Positions 40,588 through 49,404 of a stretch of 64,000 nucleotides of DNA are shown piece after piece (position 1 is the first letter of the stretch; the number at the start of each line of letters is the position of its first letter). Origin of the DNA: Zhihengliuella alba (GTDB lineage: Bacteria; Actinomycetota; Actinomycetes; Actinomycetales; Micrococcaceae); the NCBI RefSeq assembly GCF_039538765.1, contig NZ_BAABCJ010000005.1, positions 248,001 through 312,000 of the forward strand. Direction: 5' to 3'. Both the position numbers and the translations under genes were made by a program. The notes under the pieces were generated by a model. The model did not search any database and was not told the origin of the DNA. It saw only the letters and a list, made by a program, of their open reading frames with translations.

Positions 40588-41720
40588 TGCTGCTGTCCTA
40601 CTGCACCAACGTCCACCCCGCCGAGGACCTCGACGGCGTCCTCCGCCAGCTCCGCGAGTACGCCGGGCCCATCCGTCGCGCCGCGGGGCTGGGGACCCTC
40701 GGCGTCGGGCTCTGGCTGCCCGCCGGCCTTGCGGCCCGCCTCGCCGGCAGCGCCGAGGACCGGGCCGTCCTGCGCGGCGTGCTGGAGGCGGAGGGACTGG
40801 TCCTGCACACGGTCAACGCGTTCCCCTACGGCGGCTTCCACGACGACGTGGTCAAGCACGCCGTCTACCAGCCCACCTGGGCCGAGCGGTCCCGACTCGA
40901 GTACACGCTGGACTGCGCCGAGGTGCTCGCCGCGCTGCTCCCCGCCGGCGCCGACGGGTCCATCTCCACCGTGCCGCTGGCGTGGCGGGAGCCCTGGACC
41001 GAGGGCCACGACGACGCCGCGACCGCCGCGTTCGCCGAGCTGTCCGCGGGCCTGCGCTCCCTGCGCGAGCGCACCGGGCGGACCGTGCGCGTGGCGGTCG
41101 AGCCCGAGCCCGGGTGCGTGCTGGACACCGTGTCCGACGTCGTCGGCTGGCTCGGCGCCAGGCTGGACCGCGGGATCGACCCCGAGTTCGTGGGGCTGTG
41201 CGTGGACGCCTGCCACCTGGCCGTGTCCTTCGCGGATCCCGCGGAGGCGGTCGCGGGGATCGACGCCGCCGGCCTGCGGATCGTCAAGGTCCAGGCCTCG
41301 GCCGCGCTGCACGTCGACGACCCGCGCGATCCGGCGGCCCGGGCCGCGCTCGAGCGCTTCGTGGAGCCCCGGTACCTGCACCAGGTCCGCGAGGACGGAC
41401 CCACCGGGGTGCTCGCCGCCGACGACCTCGACGCGGCGCTCGCCGACCTCCCCGGGGCGGGACCGTGGCGGGTGCACTTCCACATCCCGCTGCACCACGT
41501 CCCCGCGCCGCCGCTGCAGACCACCGCCGACGTGCTGCGCCGCACCGTCGCGGCCGTGGACCGGCTGCCCTACGCCGACGACGTCCACCTCGACGTCGAG
41601 ACCTACACCTGGAGCGTCCTGCCGGGCGCCGCCGTCGGACTCGTCGACGGCGTCGCGGCGGAGCTGGAGTGGGCGCGGTCCCACCTGCTCGCCCCCGCAC
41701 CCGCCCGTACCGCTCCCTGA
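40587..41720 (+). CDS. eboE: Metabolite traffic protein EboE
   Basis: 377 residues; ATG at 40587 in a TGATG overlap. The N-terminus SYCTNVHPAEDLDGVLRQL and HTVNAFPYGGFHDDVVKHAV with YQPTWAERSRLEYT are hallmarks of EboE. Further on are VEPEPGCVLDT, CVDACHLAVSFADP and VHFHIPLHHVPAPPLQTT, the xylose-isomerase-like barrel residues with several possible metal ligands. In cyanobacteria the ebo genes are needed to move a scytonemin precursor into the periplasm; the biochemical step of EboE is unknown. It is separated from EboF by only 28 nt. Confidence 0.92.
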   Translation: MLLSYCTNVHPAEDLDGVLRQLREYAGPIRRAAGLGTLGVGLWLPAGLAARLAGSAEDRAVLRGVLEAEGLVLHTVNAFPYGGFHDDVVKHAVYQPTWAERSRLEYTLDCAEVLAALLPAGADGSISTVPLAWREPWTEGHDDAATAAFAELSAGLRSLRERTGRTVRVAVEPEPGCVLDTVSDVVGWLGARLDRGIDPEFVGLCVDACHLAVSFADPAEAVAGIDAAGLRIVKVQASAALHVDDPRDPAARAALERFVEPRYLHQVREDGPTGVLAADDLDAALADLPGAGPWRVHFHIPLHHVPAPPLQTTADVLRRTVAAVDRLPYADDVHLDVETYTWSVLPGAAVGLVDGVAAELEWARSHLLAPAPARTAP

Positions 41721-41748
41721 CCCGCCCGCCGAAACTCGGAGGAGATCC

Positions 41749-43176
41749 GTGAAACCCGTACTGCTGCTCAACGTCGTCGGACTGACCGCCCGCGCCCTGG
41801 CGTCCATGCCGCGGCTGTCGCGCGTCGCCGCGCAGGGCTGGTCCGCCGAGCTGGCGACCGTCTTGCCGGCCGTGACCTGCTCGGTGCAGTCCACGATGCT
41901 GACCGGGCTGTCCCCGGCGCAGCACGGGATCGTCGGCAACGGCTGGTACTTCCGGGACCTCGGCGAGGTCTTCCTCTGGCGCCAGCACAACCGGCTGGTG
42001 GGGGGCGAGAAGCTCTGGGAGGCCGCCCGCCGGCAGGACCCCTCCTACCGCTCCGGCAACATCTGCTGGTGGTACGCGATGGGCATGAGCACGGACCTGA
42101 CCGTGACGCCTCGGCCGGTCTACCACGCGGACGGGCGCAAGTCCCCGGACGCGTACATGCGCCCGCCGGAGCTGCACGACGAGCTGGTGGGGCACTTTGG
42201 CGAGTTCCCGCTCTTCCAGTACTGGGGGCCCACCGCCGCCATCCGCTCCAGCCGCTGGATCGCCGAGTCCACCCGGCACGTCATGCGCACCCAGCGGCCG
42301 GATCTGCTCATGGCCTATGTGCCGCATCTGGACTACGACCTGCAGCGGTTCGGCCCGCGCTCGCCTCAGGCGACGCAGGCCGCCGCCGACCTGGACGCCG
42401 CCCTCACGCCGTTGCTCGACGAGGCCGAGGCGCGCGGGTACGCGGTGGTCGCGGTCGCCGAGTACGGCATCGAGGACGCGCAGAAGCCGGTCGACGTGAA
42501 CCGGGTCCTGCGGCGCGAGGGACTGCTGGAGGTCTACGTCCAGGACGGGCGGGAGCAACTGGACCCGTGGACCTCCCGCGCGTTCGCGGTTGCGGACCAC
42601 CAGGTGGCGCACGTCTATATCGCCGACCCGGCGGACGTGGACCGGGTGGCGGCGCTCCTGCGATCGGTCGACGGCGTGGACGAAGTCCTGGACCGCGCCG
42701 CGCAGGCCCGGTACGGGCTGGACCACGAGCGCGCGGGGGAGCTCGTGGTGGTCGCCGAGCCGGGGGCCTGGTTCACCTACTACTTCTGGCTCGACGACGA
42801 CGCCGCGCCCGAGTACGCCCGCGGCGTCGACATCCACCGCAAGCCGGGCTACGACCCGGCGGAGCTCTTCTTCGACCCGGCGGACCGGCTCGCCAAGGCC
42901 AAGGCCGGGCTGAACCTGGTCAAGAAGAAGGCCGGGCTCCGCTACGCCATGAGCACTGTCCCGCTCGACCCCTCGCACGTGCGGGGGACCCACGGCCGAC
43001 TGCCCGACTCGGCCGAGGGAACGCCGTTGATCCTGGCCTCCGACCACCGCATCCCCGCCTCGGTCGCGGGTCTCGTGGAGGCGGGCCGCCAGGTCCCGGC
43101 GGCGGCGGTGAAGGGACTCGTCCTCGAGACCCAGGGGCTCCAGCACCGGGCGGAGGCGACCCGCGCCGGCGGCTGA
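41749..43176 (+). CDS. eboF: EboF-type alkaline-phosphatase-superfamily protein
   Basis: 475 residues from the GTG at 41749 with GGAGGAGA upstream. It belongs to the nucleotide pyrophosphatase/phosphodiesterase branch of the alkaline phosphatase superfamily: LLLNVVGLTARAL (the first metal Asp is replaced by Asn/Val here), the nucleophile region PAVTCSVQSTMLTGLSP, PHLDYDLQRFGP, VAEYGIED in place of the usual SDHG, and FAVADHQVAHVY. These deviations are typical of EboF proteins as I know them. It probably removes a phosphate or phosphodiester group from the pathway product, although the metal site looks altered. It is the last gene of the tight run. Confidence 0.88.
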   Translation: MKPVLLLNVVGLTARALASMPRLSRVAAQGWSAELATVLPAVTCSVQSTMLTGLSPAQHGIVGNGWYFRDLGEVFLWRQHNRLVGGEKLWEAARRQDPSYRSGNICWWYAMGMSTDLTVTPRPVYHADGRKSPDAYMRPPELHDELVGHFGEFPLFQYWGPTAAIRSSRWIAESTRHVMRTQRPDLLMAYVPHLDYDLQRFGPRSPQATQAAADLDAALTPLLDEAEARGYAVVAVAEYGIEDAQKPVDVNRVLRREGLLEVYVQDGREQLDPWTSRAFAVADHQVAHVYIADPADVDRVAALLRSVDGVDEVLDRAAQARYGLDHERAGELVVVAEPGAWFTYYFWLDDDAAPEYARGVDIHRKPGYDPAELFFDPADRLAKAKAGLNLVKKKAGLRYAMSTVPLDPSHVRGTHGRLPDSAEGTPLILASDHRIPASVAGLVEAGRQVPAAAVKGLVLETQGLQHRAEATRAGG

Positions 43177-43424
43177 GGTACCTCAAGAGCCGACTCACTA
43201 CGCGCTTTTAGAGTCTCAAACAACATACCCGATAGGCCTGCGCTTCCCGAGCGTAAAGCCCCGTAGTGGTGCGTTGGTCATGGTACTGCTCGCCATGGAA
43301 ACCCGGTCATATTCCGAGTTTGTTCTGTGAAACCACTAGCAATCTGTGAGCCGCGCCACTAGCGTTGCGAGTGACCCCGAATCCGGCTGGACCGGGTCCT
43401 CGACGACGAGAAGAAAGTTCAACG
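43177..43424. other. Control region of the PQQ-type dehydrogenase gene
   Basis: 248 bases. It holds CACTACGCG (43196), CGTAGTGGTGCG (43262-43273) and two CCACTAGC (43333-43340, 43356-43363). The second overlaps a possible -10 box TAGCGT (43360-43365). These CACTA half sites suggest an operator array. Confidence 0.45.
43262..43273 (+). promoter_or_regulatory. Shared motif CGTAGTGGTGCG (second copy)
   Basis: Identical to 34623-34634 in the Ebo-operon control region. Confidence 0.35.
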
Positions 43425-45614
43425 ATGACAGTCAATAGACACCGGAAAGACGAGTTCGACCGGCATCGCACCCGTGCCGCGGGCTCCACCACGAGACGCG
43501 CTCTGCGAGCGGGCGCCGGCCTGGCAGTGGCGGCCCTGGCGGCCACCGCCGTCGCCGTCGTACCCGCCCAGGCCGAGCCGGCCGCTCCGACCGCGCCGCC
43601 GGACTCCGCGTTCCAGAAGGTCACCCTCAACGACGGCCCGGGCGAGCCCGTGGACCTGGCGGTCCTGCCCAACAACGACGTCCTGCACACCACCCGCGAC
43701 GGCGAGGTCTGGCTGAACGACGCGGAGACCGGCCTGAACACGCTGGCCGCGACGCTGGACGTCTACGAGCATGACGAGGAGGGCCTGCAGAGCATCGCAC
43801 TGGACCCGGAGTTCGGGACGAAGGGCAACAACTGGGTCTACCTCTACTACTCGCCGCCGCTGGACACGCCGGTCGACGACCCGGCGACCACCGACGTCAA
43901 TGAGGGCGACGCGCCGACCACGGGCTCCGCCGAGGACTTCGCCCCGTTCGCGGGCCACCTCACGCTCTCGCGCTTCCAGTTCGACGGCTCCACGATCGAC
44001 CTCTCCACGGAGCAGGAGATCATCGATGTCCCGGTCGACCGCGGCCTCTGCTGCCACGTCGGCGGCGACATCGTGTTCGACGCCGCGGGCGACCTCTACC
44101 TCTCCACCGGCGACGACACGAACCCGTTCGTCTCCGGCGGCTACACCCCGCTCGACGAGCGTCCCGACAGCAACCCCGCGTTCGACGCCCAGCGCACCTC
44201 TTCCAACACCAACGACCTGCGCGGCAAGGTCCTGCGCATCACCCCGAAGGACGGCGGCGGCTACACCATCCCGGAGGGCAACCTCTTCGCGCCGGGCACG
44301 GAGAAGACCCGTCCCGAGATCTTCGTGATGGGCTTGCGCAACCCGTTCCGGATTGAGCTGAACCAGGCCAGCGGCGAGCTCTACATCGCCGACTACTCGC
44401 CGGACGCCCGCTCCGCCGATCCCGAGCGCGGCCCGGCCGGCACGGGCAAGTGGGCCGTGACCACGGAGCCCGCGAACTACGGCTGGCCCTACTGCGCCAC
44501 CGCCGAGCTGCCGTACAACGACTACGACTTCGCGACCGGGACCGCGGGCGAGCCGTTCGACTGCGCCGCACCGGTGAACGAGTCGCCGAACAACACGGGC
44601 CTCACCGAGCTGCCCCCGGTGGACCAGCCCCAGGTCTGGTACTCCTACGGCGAGTCGGCCGAGTTCCCCGAGCTGGGCACCGGCGGCATCGGCCCGATGG
44701 CCGGCCCCGCCTACGCCTTCGACGCGAAGGCCGCCAAGGGCAACGCCAGCGTCGCCTGGCCCGAGTACTTCGCGGGCAAGCCGTTCTTCTACGAGTGGAC
44801 CCGCGACTACGTGAAGGCCTTCGACATCGAGGACAACCAGGACGCCTCGATCGAGGACGTCGTCGGCTCCATCGTCACCGACAACCCGATCGACATGGAG
44901 TTCGGCCCGAACGGCGCCCTCTACGTCCTCGAGTACGGCGACGGCTACTTCGGGGAGAACGAGGACGCGCAGGTCTCACGCATCGACTACATCGGCACCG
45001 GCGGCAACCACAGCCCGGTGGCGGTCGCGTCCGGCACCCCGACCGTGGGGGCCGCGCCGCTGACGGTCGAGTTCTCCAGCGAGGGGACCGCCGACGCCGA
45101 CGGCGACAAGCTGAAGTACGCCTGGGACTTCGACTCCGACGGCACGGTCGACTCCAAGGAGGCGAACCCGACCTTCACCTACGAGGCGGTCGGCACCTAC
45201 ACCGCGAGCCTGAAGGTCACGGACATCGGCGGCAAGGACCGTGGCCGCCACTCCTCGGCCGAGGTCGCCATCGAGGTCGGCAACCAGGCGCCGGTGATCG
45301 AGTTCATCAGCCCGGTCGAGGGCCAGGACTTCCAGTTCGGCGACACCGTGAGCTACGAGGTCGTCGTGACCGACGACCAGCCGGTCGACTGCGCCCGGGT
45401 CGAGGTCACCTACATCCTCGGCCACCACACGCACGGCCACCCGCAGACCACCACGTCGGGCTGCACCGGCACGCTGACCACCACCGTCCCCGAGGGCCAC
45501 GACCCCGCGGTCGACGACCTCTCGGCCGTCTTCAACGCCAGCTACACGGACCTCGGCGACGAGACCTCCGATCCGCTAACCGGCACCGCCGAGGTGGTGC
45601 TGTACCAGAACTGA
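43425..45614 (+). CDS. Secreted PQQ-type sugar (sorbosone) dehydrogenase with PKD domain
   Basis: 729 residues. N-terminal signal TTRRALRAGAGLAVAALAA with AQA cleavage region. Residues about 60-510 form a six-bladed soluble glucose/sorbosone dehydrogenase propeller: EEGLQSIALDPEFG, CCHVGGDIVFDAAGDLYLS, SSNTNDLRGKVLRI and GLRNPFRIELN. From about residue 530 a PKD domain follows (APLTVEFSSEGTADADGDKL, YAWDFDSDGTVDS), and then another beta module with His-rich GHHTHGH. It would oxidise a sugar outside the cell; PQQ use is predicted from the fold, and no pqq genes are in the window. It may belong to the Ebo-region regulon. Confidence 0.88.
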   Translation: MTVNRHRKDEFDRHRTRAAGSTTRRALRAGAGLAVAALAATAVAVVPAQAEPAAPTAPPDSAFQKVTLNDGPGEPVDLAVLPNNDVLHTTRDGEVWLNDAETGLNTLAATLDVYEHDEEGLQSIALDPEFGTKGNNWVYLYYSPPLDTPVDDPATTDVNEGDAPTTGSAEDFAPFAGHLTLSRFQFDGSTIDLSTEQEIIDVPVDRGLCCHVGGDIVFDAAGDLYLSTGDDTNPFVSGGYTPLDERPDSNPAFDAQRTSSNTNDLRGKVLRITPKDGGGYTIPEGNLFAPGTEKTRPEIFVMGLRNPFRIELNQASGELYIADYSPDARSADPERGPAGTGKWAVTTEPANYGWPYCATAELPYNDYDFATGTAGEPFDCAAPVNESPNNTGLTELPPVDQPQVWYSYGESAEFPELGTGGIGPMAGPAYAFDAKAAKGNASVAWPEYFAGKPFFYEWTRDYVKAFDIEDNQDASIEDVVGSIVTDNPIDMEFGPNGALYVLEYGDGYFGENEDAQVSRIDYIGTGGNHSPVAVASGTPTVGAAPLTVEFSSEGTADADGDKLKYAWDFDSDGTVDSKEANPTFTYEAVGTYTASLKVTDIGGKDRGRHSSAEVAIEVGNQAPVIEFISPVEGQDFQFGDTVSYEVVVTDDQPVDCARVEVTYILGHHTHGHPQTTTSGCTGTLTTTVPEGHDPAVDDLSAVFNASYTDLGDETSDPLTGTAEVVLYQN

Positions 45615-45661
45615 CGCACCGAGGGATCGGCCCGGAACCCACCGGGCGGACGATCTGCAGG

Positions 45662-45705
45662 GCAGCGGGCCCCGCTCCAGCTCAGGCTGGGGCGGGGCCC
45701 GCTGC
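45662..45705. terminator. Bidirectional hairpin terminator between convergent genes
   Basis: 20-bp stem with one G-T pair and a TCAG loop, arms GCAGCGGGCCCCGCTCCAGC (45662-45681) and its near complement at 45686-45705. The stop codon of the minus-strand ROK gene lies in the loop. Confidence 0.75.
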
Positions 45706-46992
45706 GTTGCCGGCGGGGTCGGCCAGGAGCGGCTCGAAGGCCAGCTCCGCGGCGCCGAGCAGGATGGAGTCGGTGCCGAGGGGCGCCAGCTCGATCCTCA
45801 CGTCCTCCCGGGGGCCGTGGCCGCCGCCGGCGCGCAGGGCGCCGTCGAGAACATCCGGGACCGTCCGGGCGAGGATCCGCAGGAAGCCGCCGAGGACGAT
45901 CATCGACGGGTTGAGGTGGTTGACGACGCTGCGCAGCCCGACGCCGAGGAGACCGGCCTGCCGCTCGACGACCTCGCGGAGGCCGGCGGAGCCCGGCCCG
46001 TCGGAGCGCAGGCGCTCCAGGACGATCTCCTCGAGGTCCTCGACCTCTCCCCGGGGCAGGTCGGCGGCCTCCAGCAGCGCGCGCCGGGTGACCTCCGCCT
46101 CGAGGCAGCCGCGCGAGCCGCACGCGCAGAGCGCGCCGTCGGTCCGGACCAGGGTGTGGCCGAGCTGCCCGGCGAAGCCGGTGGCGCCGCGGACCAGGCG
46201 TCCGCCGGTGACCAGCCCGCCGCCGATGCCGCTGCCGCCGCCGAAGACGTAGGCGAAGTCGGGGACGTCCCGGGCGGCGCCGAAGGCGGCCTGCGCGCGG
46301 GCGCCCACCACGGCGTCGTTCGCGGCGCTGAACGGCAGCCCGAGCGCCTCGGCCAGGCGCGCGGCGAGCGGCTCGCCGCGCCAGTCGAGCTGCGGTGCCT
46401 CGATGACCGAGCCGTCCGCGGGGTCCACCAGCCCGGGCACGGCGAGGCCGGCGCCCAGGACCCGGCGGCCGGCCGGCAGGGACGTGCGCATGCCCGTGTA
46501 GACGGCGGTGACGATGTTGACGACCTCGTCCGCCGACGGGGGCCGCACCGTGTTGAAGCGGACCGGGGACGGGATCCGCCCACCGAGGCCGACGAGGGCG
46601 ACGTTCACGGCGTCCACGTCCGGGTTGACCGCCAGGACGAGGGCGTCCGGGCTCGGCTCGATCATGATGCTGGGGCGGCCCTGCTGCTGCGTCTGGTCCA
46701 GGTCGCTCTCCACCACCAGCCCCAGCTGGACGAGCTCGCCGACGAGCGCGGCGATGGTGGAGCGGTTCAGTCCGGTGGCGCGGGTGAGCTGCGCGCGGGA
46801 GAGGCCGGAGGTGGAGTGGACCAGGCCGAGGACCGCGGAGAGGTTGTGCTGGCGGGTGGAGTCCCGGTTGCTGCCCAGGCGGCTGCCGGTCGCCACGGTG
46901 CCGCCCGGACCGCCGGCGCCCCGGCCGAGGGGGACCGGGCGCGGTCCGGTGGGGGCACGGGCGGCGACCCGCTCCGACGCTCTCTCTTGCAC
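45682..46992 (-). CDS. ROK-family transcriptional regulator (second)
   Basis: 436 residues from the GTG at 46992 (GAAAGGA 9 nt upstream). A basic, Gly-rich N-terminal tail precedes a winged helix (LVHSTSGLSRAQLTRATGLN, STIAALVGELVQLGL, about residues 55-95). The ROK domain has GLAVPGLVDPADGSV, LPFSAANDAVVGARAQ, GGGSGIGGGLVTGG and the zinc motif CACGSRGCLEAEV near residue 300. It is probably a sugar-responsive repressor of the adjacent importer genes (inference from location). A candidate operator is the palindrome at 50991. Confidence 0.9.
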   Translation of the reverse strand: MQERASERVAARAPTGPRPVPLGRGAGGPGGTVATGSRLGSNRDSTRQHNLSAVLGLVHSTSGLSRAQLTRATGLNRSTIAALVGELVQLGLVVESDLDQTQQQGRPSIMIEPSPDALVLAVNPDVDAVNVALVGLGGRIPSPVRFNTVRPPSADEVVNIVTAVYTGMRTSLPAGRRVLGAGLAVPGLVDPADGSVIEAPQLDWRGEPLAARLAEALGLPFSAANDAVVGARAQAAFGAARDVPDFAYVFGGGSGIGGGLVTGGRLVRGATGFAGQLGHTLVRTDGALCACGSRGCLEAEVTRRALLEAADLPRGEVEDLEEIVLERLRSDGPGSAGLREVVERQAGLLGVGLRSVVNHLNPSMIVLGGFLRILARTVPDVLDGALRAGGGHGPREDVRIELAPLGTDSILLGAAELAFEPLLADPAGNAAGPAPA

Positions 46993-47095
46993 CCGGATAG
47001 GTCCTTTCTGGCCGGTCTCCCGTGCTGGTCCGTCCCATCGTAGTCGCAAGGATCCGGGCGGAGCCGCAGAGATCCGGGATCCGCGGCGGCGCGGC

Positions 47096-48319
47096 TCAGG
47101 TCGCGGGGCGGTGGGCGGGACCCGGCGCCGCGCCGGGCCCACCTGGGCGGACCCGTCCCACGACGGCGCGCAGCAGGCCGCCCAGCCGCTGGCGCAGGGG
47201 CGCCGGGACGCCGTCGGACTCCAGGGCCGCGAGCGCGCGTCCGGCATGCCGGGCGGCGAGGTCGACGGCGTGGTCGCGGGCGCCGCAGTCGACGAGGACG
47301 CGTCGGATGCGCTCGGCGTCGGCCGGGGTCAGGTCCGGCCTGCCGACGAGCCCGGCGATGCGGTCCCACCCGGGCCGGGACGCGGCGTAGGCCAGGAGCA
47401 CCGTGCGCTTGCCCTCGCGGAGGTCGCTGCAGCCCGTCTTCCCGGTGCTGCTCGCGTCGCCGAAGGCACCGAGGACGTCGTCGACCAGCTGGTAGGCGAT
47501 GCCGGCGTCCCGGCCGAAGCGCTGCAGCGCGTCCGCGGCGGGAGCCGGCGCCCCGGCCAGCACGGCGCCGGCGCGCAGGGGCGCCTCGAAGGAGTAGACG
47601 GAGGTCTTCCGGTGCGCCGTCTTGGCGAGGTCCTCCATGGACGGCGGCGCGGCCGCGTGGCTGAGCTCGACGTCGTACACCTCCCCGCCGACCGAGGAGA
47701 AGACCGCGTCGTCGAGGAGGTCGTGGAGGCGCTGCTCGACCTCGCGCGGGGCCTCGATCCGGCGCAGGAGCCGGTACGCGCCCGCCAGCGCGAGGTCGCC
47801 GGCCAGGAGGCCGGCGGAGGTCCCGGCGTGCTCGGCCTCCGCCGCGTCGGCGCCGGCCCGCAGCGCCCGGTTCCGGTAGCGCCCGGAGACGTTGGGGACG
47901 CCGCGGCGGACGGTGTCGCGGTCGATGACGTCGTCATGGACCAGCAGGGCGGTGTGGAGGAGCTCGTAGGAGGCCGCGAGGAGCGCCGCCGACTGTGCGT
48001 CCGTCCCGCCCAGGTGGCGGTAGGCGAGCAGGACGAGCTGCGGCCGGGAGCGGCCGCCCCCGGCGGCCGCCCGCTCCAGGGCCTCCCAGAGCCGCAGGTA
48101 GGGCGGCCCGATGCGCGCCGCACGGAGCTTCGCGTCCGCGAAGAACCGCGCCAACTCCTCCTCCACCCGGTCCAGGCCGGGGCGATCCAGCTCCGGGTGG
48201 TCCAGCTCGGGCCGGTCCGGTCCGTCGTGGACCGGGCCGGGCTGCTGGCCCGGGCGGCAGTGCCGGCGCTGGGCGACGTCGTGCCCCGGGGCGGTGCCCG
48301 GGCCCGCGGCGAGGTCCAT
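47096..48319 (-). CDS. Polyprenyl (geranylgeranyl-type) diphosphate synthase
   Basis: 407 residues from the ATG at 48319, 8 nt after the permease stop, so co-transcribed with the ABC importer. Both Asp-rich motifs are present: HDDVIDRDTVRRG (about residue 125) and LVDDVLGAFGD (about residue 260). The chain-length region before the first motif (SYELLHTALLVHDD) has bulky residues but no decisive pattern, so the product may be C15-C20. A low-complexity N-terminal tail rich in Pro, Asp and His (residues 1-60) is unusual. The enzyme could provide the prenyl donor for the UbiA enzyme at 37173, its nearest prenyl-using neighbour. Confidence 0.9.
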   Translation of the reverse strand: MDLAAGPGTAPGHDVAQRRHCRPGQQPGPVHDGPDRPELDHPELDRPGLDRVEEELARFFADAKLRAARIGPPYLRLWEALERAAAGGGRSRPQLVLLAYRHLGGTDAQSAALLAASYELLHTALLVHDDVIDRDTVRRGVPNVSGRYRNRALRAGADAAEAEHAGTSAGLLAGDLALAGAYRLLRRIEAPREVEQRLHDLLDDAVFSSVGGEVYDVELSHAAAPPSMEDLAKTAHRKTSVYSFEAPLRAGAVLAGAPAPAADALQRFGRDAGIAYQLVDDVLGAFGDASSTGKTGCSDLREGKRTVLLAYAASRPGWDRIAGLVGRPDLTPADAERIRRVLVDCGARDHAVDLAARHAGRALAALESDGVPAPLRQRLGGLLRAVVGRVRPGGPGAAPGPAHRPAT

Positions 48320-48327
48320 CGCGGGGC

Positions 48328-49404
48328 CTACGCCCTGATCGGCTTCGCCTTGGCCTTGCGCTCCTTGCGGACCGCGAACCGCTGCTGCAGCAGGACCGCG
48401 AGGACGATGATGGCGCCCTTGATCAGCGCCTGCACCGAGGTGTCCATGTTGTTCTGCGTGAACACGTTGGTCAGCGTGCTGAAGATCAGCACGCCCAGGA
48501 CGGTGCCGATGATGGTGCCGCGCCCGCCCGCCAGCAGGGTGCCGCCCACGACGACGGCGGCGATCGCGTCGAGCTCGTAGAGCAGGCCGTGCGTGGAGGT
48601 GCCCGACGTGGTGCGGCCCATCATCATGAGGCCCGCGATGGCGGCCGTGACCCCGGCCAGCACGTAGAGCGAGACCACGTGGCGCTTGACCTTGATGCCG
48701 GCCAGGCGGGACGCCTCGAGGTTGCCGCCGATGGCGACCGTGCGGCGGCCGAAGGTGGTGCGGTTCAGCAGGAACCATCCGGCGGCCGCCACGAGCGCGA
48801 AGATCCAGACGAGGACGGGGATGCCGAGGACGTCGGCGCGCATGACGCCGGTGAAGTCCGTGTTGGTCACCAGGAGGGTCCGGCGCCCGGAGATGATCTC
48901 GGCGAGGCCGCGGGCCCCGACCAGCATGGCGAGCGTGGCGATGAAGGCGACCACGCTGCCGTAGGCGATGATCACGCCGTTGATGAGGCCCGCGAGCGCG
49001 CCCACGGCCAGGGCGACGAGCACCATGAGCAGCCACGTGGACTGCGTCGCGGCCATCTGGACGCTCGCCAGGCTGGCGACCACCGTCGTCAGGCCCATCA
49101 CGGAGCCGACGGACAGGTCGATGCCGCCGGCGGTGATGACGAACGTGACGCCGATGCTGATCACGCCGATGATCGAGGCGTGCCGGAGGATGACCAGCAT
49201 GTTGTCGCCGGACAGGAACCGGTCCCCGGTGGTGATGATGCCGATGACGAAGATGGCGGCCAGCGCGATGACGAGGCCGAGGCTGCGGGCGCTGGACCCG
49301 TGGAACAGGCTCTGGAGGGCCGAGCCGCCCGAGCCGCCCGAGGGGCTCGGCGCCGTGGTCTGTGCGGAGGGCTGTTCGGCCACCGGGGTCTTCTGCTCGC
49401 TCAC
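48328..49404 (-). CDS. Ribose-type sugar ABC transporter permease
   Basis: 358 residues from a GTG overlapping the ATPase stop by 4 nt. A Ser/Gly/Pro-rich cytoplasmic tail is followed by about eight to ten helices, with VTFVITAGGIDLSVGSVMGL (about residue 88) and the coupling-loop region RTTFGRRTVAIGGNLEASRL (about residue 210), both RbsC signatures. The C-terminus is basic (KERKAKAKPIRA). It is part of an importer with the ATPase at 49401 and binding protein at 51075; the substrate is likely a pentose, hexose or cyclitol. Confidence 0.93.
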   Translation of the reverse strand: MSEQKTPVAEQPSAQTTAPSPSGGSGGSALQSLFHGSSARSLGLVIALAAIFVIGIITTGDRFLSGDNMLVILRHASIIGVISIGVTFVITAGGIDLSVGSVMGLTTVVASLASVQMAATQSTWLLMVLVALAVGALAGLINGVIIAYGSVVAFIATLAMLVGARGLAEIISGRRTLLVTNTDFTGVMRADVLGIPVLVWIFALVAAAGWFLLNRTTFGRRTVAIGGNLEASRLAGIKVKRHVVSLYVLAGVTAAIAGLMMMGRTTSGTSTHGLLYELDAIAAVVVGGTLLAGGRGTIIGTVLGVLIFSTLTNVFTQNNMDTSVQALIKGAIIVLAVLLQQRFAVRKERKAKAKPIRA

